The notes beneath the pieces are model-generated. The model worked only from the letters and a program-made list of their open reading frames with translations, did no database searches and was not told the DNA's origin. This document shows positions 59,111 through 64,000 of a stretch of 64,000 nucleotides of DNA, one piece after another. How positions within the stretch are numbered: the first letter of the stretch is position 1; each line of letters opens with the position of its first letter. Position numbers and translations under genes: made by a program. The stretch covers positions 1-64,000 of the forward strand of contig NZ_PTXL01000016.1 of NCBI RefSeq assembly GCF_004343775.1, read 5' to 3'. Source of the DNA: Burkholderia sp. SRS-46 (lineage in GTDB: Bacteria > Pseudomonadota > Gammaproteobacteria > Burkholderiales > Burkholderiaceae).

Positions 59111-60509
59111 CGATGCGCGCGGGCTCGTCGTGCTCGAAAGCGGCCGCGTCGTGGCGCTCGATCGCGCCGCACGCGTGCTCGGCATCGTCCCTGGCATGCG
59201 CCGGGGGGGCGTGCTGTCGCTCGCGCCGGACGCGCAGATCCGCGAGCGCGACGCCGCGCGCGAGCGCGAGCTGGTGCTCGGCGTCGCCTATGCGCTGCTG
59301 CAGTTCACGCCGAGCGTCGTGGACGCCGACGAAGCCGTGGTGCTGCTCGACGTGACGGCCAGCCTGCGTCTGTTTCACGGCATCCGCGCGCTGCGCCGAC
59401 GCGTGCGCGACGTCGTCGCGTCGTTCGGCGTCACGGCAGCGGTATCCGTCGCGTCGACCGGCCCAGCCGCGTGGATGGTCGCCCGCGGCCTGCGCGGCGG
59501 GCTCGCGCTTTCCGCACGATCGCTGCGCCGCGCGCTCGCACGCGTGCCGCTCGTCGTGGCGCCCGAGGCACGCCGGTATGCGACCTGGTTCGACGAGCTG
59601 GGCTGCGAGACGCTGGCCGACCTGCAGCGCTTGCCGCGCGCCGGGCTGAAAAAGCGCTGCGGCCTGCCTCTCCTCGACTGGCTCGACCAGGTCGCTGGCA
59701 CCGCGCCGGCCGCCTACGACTGGCTCGACATGCCGCCGTCGTTCGACACGCGCGTCGAACTGATGGACCGCGTCGAGCACGCCGAGGCGCTGCTGTTCGT
59801 CGCGCGCCGGCTGATCCTGCAGCTGACCGGATGGCTCGCCGCGAAACAGCTGGACGTCGCTGCGTTCGCGCTGCTGCTCGAGCACGAGCGCGGCCGCGAC
59901 GCGATCGCGCCGACCGAGATCGAAATTGTGCTCGGCGCCCCTACCCGATTCGAGGAACACCTGACGCGGCTCGTCAAGGAGCGGCTCGGCCACGTCAAGC
60001 TCGCCGGGCCCGTGATTGCGGTGCGCCTAGTCGCCCGCAGCGTGCAGGAGGCGGCCGCGCCGAGCGACTCGCTGTTCCCGGAGCCCGGCGGCACGCCGCA
60101 AGATCATGCGCGGCTGCTCGAACTGCTGACCGCGCGGCTCGGCGCGGAAAACGTGCTCGTCCCGGCTCCCATGGCCGACTACCGTCCGGAGCCGGCCGCC
60201 CGATGGATGCCGATGCGCGACGCGCCGAAAGCGGCTCCGCTGCCGGCGGATCTGCCGCGCCCGGCGTGGCTGCTCGCCAAGCCCGTACCGCTGCTCATGC
60301 GACATCATCGGCCGTTCTACGGCACGCCGCTGCGCATGGTGTCGCCCGGCGAGCGCATCGAAGGCGGCTGGCAGGACGGGCAGACCGTGACGCGCGACTA
60401 CTTCGTGGCCGAGGACGACAACGGCGTCTGCTACTGGATCTACAAGGAGCGGCCGACGGCCAGCGACGAAAACGAAGCGCGCTTCTTCCTGCACGGCCTG
60501 TTCGGCTGA
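59031..60509 (+). CDS. imuB: ImuB, Y-family polymerase-like mutasome hub
   Basis: A 492-aa protein. It starts PVWIGVHLPHLNLETFRPRS, where active Y-family polymerases have the first catalytic Asp, absent here as usual for ImuB. GRVVALDRAARVLGIVPGMR is the fingers-like region. Acidic residues are altered around DVTASLRLFHGIRALRRRV. Residues about 340-365 have DSLFPEPGG, a likely beta-clamp-binding motif. The family acts as a scaffold joining ImuA, the clamp and DnaE2 rather than as a polymerase. It overlaps imuA and is 6 bp from dnaE2. Confidence 0.9.
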   Translation: MPVWIGVHLPHLNLETFRPRSPAPSPDDARGLVVLESGRVVALDRAARVLGIVPGMRRGGVLSLAPDAQIRERDAARERELVLGVAYALLQFTPSVVDADEAVVLLDVTASLRLFHGIRALRRRVRDVVASFGVTAAVSVASTGPAAWMVARGLRGGLALSARSLRRALARVPLVVAPEARRYATWFDELGCETLADLQRLPRAGLKKRCGLPLLDWLDQVAGTAPAAYDWLDMPPSFDTRVELMDRVEHAEALLFVARRLILQLTGWLAAKQLDVAAFALLLEHERGRDAIAPTEIEIVLGAPTRFEEHLTRLVKERLGHVKLAGPVIAVRLVARSVQEAAAPSDSLFPEPGGTPQDHARLLELLTARLGAENVLVPAPMADYRPEPAARWMPMRDAPKAAPLPADLPRPAWLLAKPVPLLMRHHRPFYGTPLRMVSPGERIEGGWQDGQTVTRDYFVAEDDNGVCYWIYKERPTASDENEARFFLHGLFG

Positions 60510-60515
60510 TCCCCC

Positions 60516-63500
60516 ATGGACGCCGGCAGTTTCGGCGCCTTGCCCGCTTACGCGGAACTCCAAGTCGCCTCCGATTTCTCTTTCCTGCTCGGCGCGTCGC
60601 GCGCCGAGGAATACGTCGCACGCGCGGCGCAGCTCGGCTACAGCGCGATCGCGATTACCGACGAGTGCTCGCTCGCCGGCGTCGTGCGTGCGCACGTCGA
60701 GGCGAAGGCGGCGAATATGCCGCTCATCATCGGTTCGCACTTCCGGCTGACGGCACCCGACGGCGCGCCGGCGATCGCATTCTCCGCGCTCGCGATGAAC
60801 CGTGACGGTTACGGCAACCTCTGTGAATTGGTCTCGCTCGGGCGCATGCGCGGCAAGAAAGGAACCTACCGGCTCGCACCACTCGATATCGAGCATCCGG
60901 AAGCGCCCTTCACCCATCTGCGCGGCCTGCCCGACTGCATCGCGATCCTGTCGCCTGACTTCCCGGCCAACGAGCGACGGCTCGACGCGCAGGTCGAGTG
61001 GATCGCGCGCGTGTTCGGCGATCGCGCATGGGTGGCGCTCACGCTGCACGCACGTGCGATGGATGACATCCACCGCGGCGTGGTCGAGCGCGTCGCTGCG
61101 CGCCACGGCGTGCCGGTGGTGGCCACCAGCTGGCCGCTGATGCACGTGCGATCGCGCAAGCCGCTGCAGGACGTGCTCACCGGAATCCGGGTCGGCCGGC
61201 CGGTGTCCGAGTGCGGCTACGAGCTCGCGCCGAACGCCGAGCGGCACCTGCGGTCGCGCTTGCGGCTCGCGAACCTCTATCCGGCCGGCGCGCTCGAGGA
61301 AACGGTGCGCGTCGCCCGGCGCTGTACCTTCTCGCTCGACGATCTGAAGTACGAGTATCCCGACGAAGTCGTGCCGGCCGGCTACGATGCTGCGACTTAC
61401 CTGCGCGAACAGACCTACATCGGCGCGCGCCGGCGCTTTCCGGCCGGTATCCCGGTCGACGTCCAGGGGCAGATCGAACATGAGCTGCAGCTGATCGCCG
61501 ACTTGAAGTACGAGGCGTATTTCCTCACGGTATACGACATCGTGCAGTTCGCACGCGAGCAAGGCATCTTGTGCCAGGGACGCGGTTCGGCCGCGAACTC
61601 GTCGGTCTGTTACTGCTTGGGCGTGACCGAGGTGGATCCGTCGCGCCAGTCGATGCTGTTCGAGCGGTTCATCAGCAAGGAGCGCAACGAGCCGCCGGAT
61701 ATCGACGTCGATTTCGAACATCAGCGGCGCGAAGAGGTGATGCAGTACATCTACCGCAAGTACGGACGTGATCGCGCTGCGCTGACGGCGGCCGTCACGA
61801 CATACCGGCCACGTAGCGCGTTGCGGGAAGCCGGCAAAGCGCTCGGTGTAGATCCGGCGATCGTCGACCGCGTGGCGAAGCAGCATCACTGGTTCGACTC
61901 CCGCGCCGATCTGCTGCAGCGGTTTGCCGAGGCCGGTCTCGATCCCGAAGCGCCGTTGAACCAGCAGTGGGCCGCATTCGCCGCGCAGCTGCTGGGCTAT
62001 CCACGGCACCTGTCGCAGCACTCGGGCGGCTTCGTGATCAGCCGCGGCAAGCTCACGCGGCTCGTACCGGTCGAGAACGCCGCGATGGACGATCGCACGA
62101 TCATCCAGTGGGACAAGGACGATATCGAGGCCCTCGGCATCCTCAAGATCGACGTGCTCGCGCTAGGCATGCTGTCGATGGTGCGCCGCGCGCTCGACAT
62201 GATCTCGGAAAAGCGCGGCGAGACGTTCGAGTTGCAAGACATCCCGGCCGAAGACAAGGCCACCTACGACATGCTGTGCGACGGCGACAGCATGGGCGTA
62301 TTTCAGGTCGAGTCGCGCGCGCAGATGTCGATGCTCCCGCGCCTGCGGCCGCAGTGCTTCTACGACCTTGTGATCGAGGTCGCGATTGTGCGGCCAGGCC
62401 CGGTGCAGGGCGGCATGGTGCATCCGTTCCTGCGCCGGCGTCAGCGGCTGGAGCCCGTCACGTACCCGTCACCCGACGTCGAGAAGGCGTTGAAGCGCAC
62501 GCTCGGCGTGCCGATCTTCCAGGAACAGGTCATGCAGGTGGCGATGCTCGCGGCCGGCTTCTCGGCCGGCGAGGCCGACCAGCTGCGGCGCGCGATGGCG
62601 GCCTGGAAGCGCAAGGGCGGCCTGGAGCCGTATCACGAGCGGCTCGTCAGCGGCATGCTCGCGCGCGGCTACGATCACGAATTCGCCGAGGCGATCTTCG
62701 CGCAGATCAAAGGCTTCGGTGATTACGGCTTCCCGGAGAGCCACGCGGCCAGCTTCGCCCTGCTCGTCTACTCGAGCGCGTGGTTGCGCTGTCACGAGCC
62801 GGGCATCTTCCTCGCTGCGCTGCTGAACAGCCAACCGATGGGCTTCTACACGCCGTCGCAGCTGCTGCAGGATGCGCGCCGGCGCGGGGTCGAGGTGCTG
62901 CCCGTCGACGTGAACGTGAGCACATGGGACTCCGCGATCGAAGGGCCGACCACATCGTCGCCCGTGCGGCTGGGTTTCTCGCTGCTGCGCGGCATGCGCG
63001 AAGACGTGGCCGGGCGCATCGAGCTCGCGCGCGCGGTGCGACCGTTCGTCGACGTCGCGGACCTCGCGCGGCGGGCGCAGCTCGACCGGCACGACCTGCA
63101 GGTGCTCGCGCGCGCGAACGCGCTACGCTCGCTCGCCGGCGGCAACCGGCGTGCCGCGCTCTGGCTAGCGGCCGCTGCCGTGCCCGATCGGGATCTCCTG
63201 CGCGGCACCGAGCGCGACGACGCGGTGCCGGCGCTGCCGCAGGCGTCCGAAGGCAAGGAGATCGTGACCGACTACAACGCGATGGGCTTCACGCTCGGCA
63301 GGCACCCGCTGGCGCTGCTGCGCGATCGCCTGGCACTCGATCGTCTCCAGTCGGCCGAACAGCTTGCAACGCTGCGCAGCGGGCAGCTCGCTCGAGCATG
63401 CGGATTGGTCACGGTTCGGCAGCGGCCGGGCACGGCCAACGGCGTGCTGTTCATGACGCTCGAGGACGAGACGGGCCAGGTGAACGTGATCCTGTGGCCC

Positions 63501-63665
63501 GGCCTGCTGGAGAAGTTCCGGAAGGAAGCGCTCGGCGCCGCACTGCTCGCCGTCTACGGCGTGTGGCAGGCCGAGGGAAAAGTGCGGCATCTGATCGCGA
63601 GCAAGCTTGTCGACAGGACCGAGTTGCTCGGTGCGCTACCGACGACGTCGCGGGAATTCTGCTAA
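60516..63665 (+). CDS. dnaE2: DnaE2 (ImuC), error-prone DNA polymerase III alpha-type
   Basis: A 1049-aa C-family polymerase. Residues about 8-210 are a PHP domain (YAELQVASDFSFLLGASRAE, then ITDECSLAGVVRAHVE). The catalytic palm has CQGRGSAANSSVCYCLGVTE, the PDIDVDFEHQRREEV triad region, and RPGPVQGGMVHPFLRRRQ. A helix-hairpin and an OB fold (NGVLFMTLEDETGQVNVILW) are at the C-terminus. It is the polymerase of the LexA-controlled translesion pathway. Its length matches DnaE2, not the longer replicative DnaE1. Confidence 0.94.
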   Translation: MDAGSFGALPAYAELQVASDFSFLLGASRAEEYVARAAQLGYSAIAITDECSLAGVVRAHVEAKAANMPLIIGSHFRLTAPDGAPAIAFSALAMNRDGYGNLCELVSLGRMRGKKGTYRLAPLDIEHPEAPFTHLRGLPDCIAILSPDFPANERRLDAQVEWIARVFGDRAWVALTLHARAMDDIHRGVVERVAARHGVPVVATSWPLMHVRSRKPLQDVLTGIRVGRPVSECGYELAPNAERHLRSRLRLANLYPAGALEETVRVARRCTFSLDDLKYEYPDEVVPAGYDAATYLREQTYIGARRRFPAGIPVDVQGQIEHELQLIADLKYEAYFLTVYDIVQFAREQGILCQGRGSAANSSVCYCLGVTEVDPSRQSMLFERFISKERNEPPDIDVDFEHQRREEVMQYIYRKYGRDRAALTAAVTTYRPRSALREAGKALGVDPAIVDRVAKQHHWFDSRADLLQRFAEAGLDPEAPLNQQWAAFAAQLLGYPRHLSQHSGGFVISRGKLTRLVPVENAAMDDRTIIQWDKDDIEALGILKIDVLALGMLSMVRRALDMISEKRGETFELQDIPAEDKATYDMLCDGDSMGVFQVESRAQMSMLPRLRPQCFYDLVIEVAIVRPGPVQGGMVHPFLRRRQRLEPVTYPSPDVEKALKRTLGVPIFQEQVMQVAMLAAGFSAGEADQLRRAMAAWKRKGGLEPYHERLVSGMLARGYDHEFAEAIFAQIKGFGDYGFPESHAASFALLVYSSAWLRCHEPGIFLAALLNSQPMGFYTPSQLLQDARRRGVEVLPVDVNVSTWDSAIEGPTTSSPVRLGFSLLRGMREDVAGRIELARAVRPFVDVADLARRAQLDRHDLQVLARANALRSLAGGNRRAALWLAAAAVPDRDLLRGTERDDAVPALPQASEGKEIVTDYNAMGFTLGRHPLALLRDRLALDRLQSAEQLATLRSGQLARACGLVTVRQRPGTANGVLFMTLEDETGQVNVILWPGLLEKFRKEALGAALLAVYGVWQAEGKVRHLIASKLVDRTELLGALPTTSREFC

Positions 63666-63720
63666 TCGATCATCACCAAACAAGAAGCCGCGTCACTGGC
63701 CTGCGAAGACGGGCATTCTT

Positions 63721-64000
63721 TCAGGCTGCAATCGCGCCACGCGACGACGCACGCACGACATGCACCAGGTCATTCTTGTCGATCGTCCAGCTGACTAAGA
63801 AGCCCTCTTTCACGAGTTCGTCGAGCGCCTTCTTCAAGTTCGCGCGAAAGTGGAACAACTCTTTCGTCTGCGAACCGCACTGACGATGAAGGAAACGTAC
63901 GGAATGCGCGAATGGCACTGCATGCGTGTGGTAGTACGTATGCAACCATTTCGACAACTCATATCGCAGTCGCTGACGCTGCTCGCGCGCCAGCCGCGTG
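63721..64000 (-). CDS. TrfA-like plasmid replication initiator, C-terminal part
   Basis: The frame is open to the window edge; the start lies beyond 64000. Visible residues read RLRYELSKWLHTYYHTHAVP, RFLHRQCGSQTKELFHFRAN, KKALDELVKEGFLVSWTID and DLVHVVR, the winged-helix end typical of TrfA-type initiators of broad-host-range plasmids. With RepA at the other side of the window, the plasmid seems to carry two replication proteins. The TTG at 63957 is an internal codon. Confidence 0.75.
   Translation of the reverse strand, partial: TRLAREQRQRLRYELSKWLHTYYHTHAVPFAHSVRFLHRQCGSQTKELFHFRANLKKALDELVKEGFLVSWTIDKNDLVHVVRASSRGAIAA

Noticed and set aside
60027..62021. 664-codon minus-strand frame
   Set aside because: Shadow of imuB and dnaE2, Arg/Ala-rich and without ribosome site or recognisable motif.

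Overview
The window is GC-rich and reads as part of a large plasmid from a Burkholderia-like betaproteobacterium. This is inferred from a YadA-type trimeric adhesin with the expected anchor, a DUF4148 protein, an IncFII-type RepA, a TrfA-like replication protein and an ImuA-ImuB-DnaE2 mutagenesis cassette. No tRNA, rRNA or CRISPR array was seen.

Layout. (1) 1-5971 is plasmid backbone: the 3' part of a giant repeat-rich trimeric autotransporter, a small membrane protein, a leader/terminator region, repA, and a non-coding stretch with a consensus DnaA box (candidate origin). It ends in the first 29 codons of an SRAP (YedK/HMCES-like) gene. (2) 5972-57497 is a single 51.5-kb Tn3-family transposon with 41-bp terminal inverted repeats (one mismatch) and a 5-bp target duplication (ATCTT). 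It splits the SRAP gene, and removing it restores the reading frame exactly. Its left end carries a tyrosine recombinase / KfrA-like pair (TnpS/TnpT type). Its own transposase is broken. (3) 57498-64000 is backbone again: the rest of the SRAP gene, a LexA box, imuA-imuB-dnaE2, and the C-terminal part of a TrfA-like initiator on the minus strand.

Inside the large transposon a second Tn3-family transposon (Tn21-like, about 7.15 kb, carrying an RcnR/DmeR-type repressor, an RcnA-type Ni/Co exporter and a P-type ATPase) inserted into the outer transposase gene, making a TGTAT duplication. Its two halves are now about 40 kb apart, at 9077-12541 and 52372-56059. They are separated because a 43.3-kb segment (about 9077-52371) has been inverted. 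Each breakpoint sits in the crossover core of a Tn21-type res site, and the two res sites lie in opposite orientation. Flipping the segment back rejoins both transposon halves and rebuilds an uninterrupted outer transposase apart from one extra G.

The cargo (14.6-52.3 kb) has two themes. Envelope/lipid-carrier genes: an MFS transporter, a DedA-PAP2-LssY fusion, an outer-membrane barrel, a ferric-reductase-like flavo-iron-sulfur protein, a bifunctional penicillin-binding protein, an extra undecaprenyl diphosphate synthase, an LpxH-like phosphoesterase, two more DedA proteins, two glycosyltransferases and an AI-2E family permease. Metal/redox genes: a CadC-like repressor, a P1B ATPase, an FtsX/LolD-type ABC pair, a TlpA-like thioredoxin, a stand-alone DsbD alpha domain, an NMT1-like binding protein, a beta-propeller and a cytochrome b561. 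Four response regulators and three complete sensor kinases control this cargo, with one further truncated kinase. Six copies of a CusR/CopR-like palindrome, near ATGACATTTCTGTCATTTT, lie upstream of cargo operons, so the island probably forms its own envelope/metal-stress regulon.
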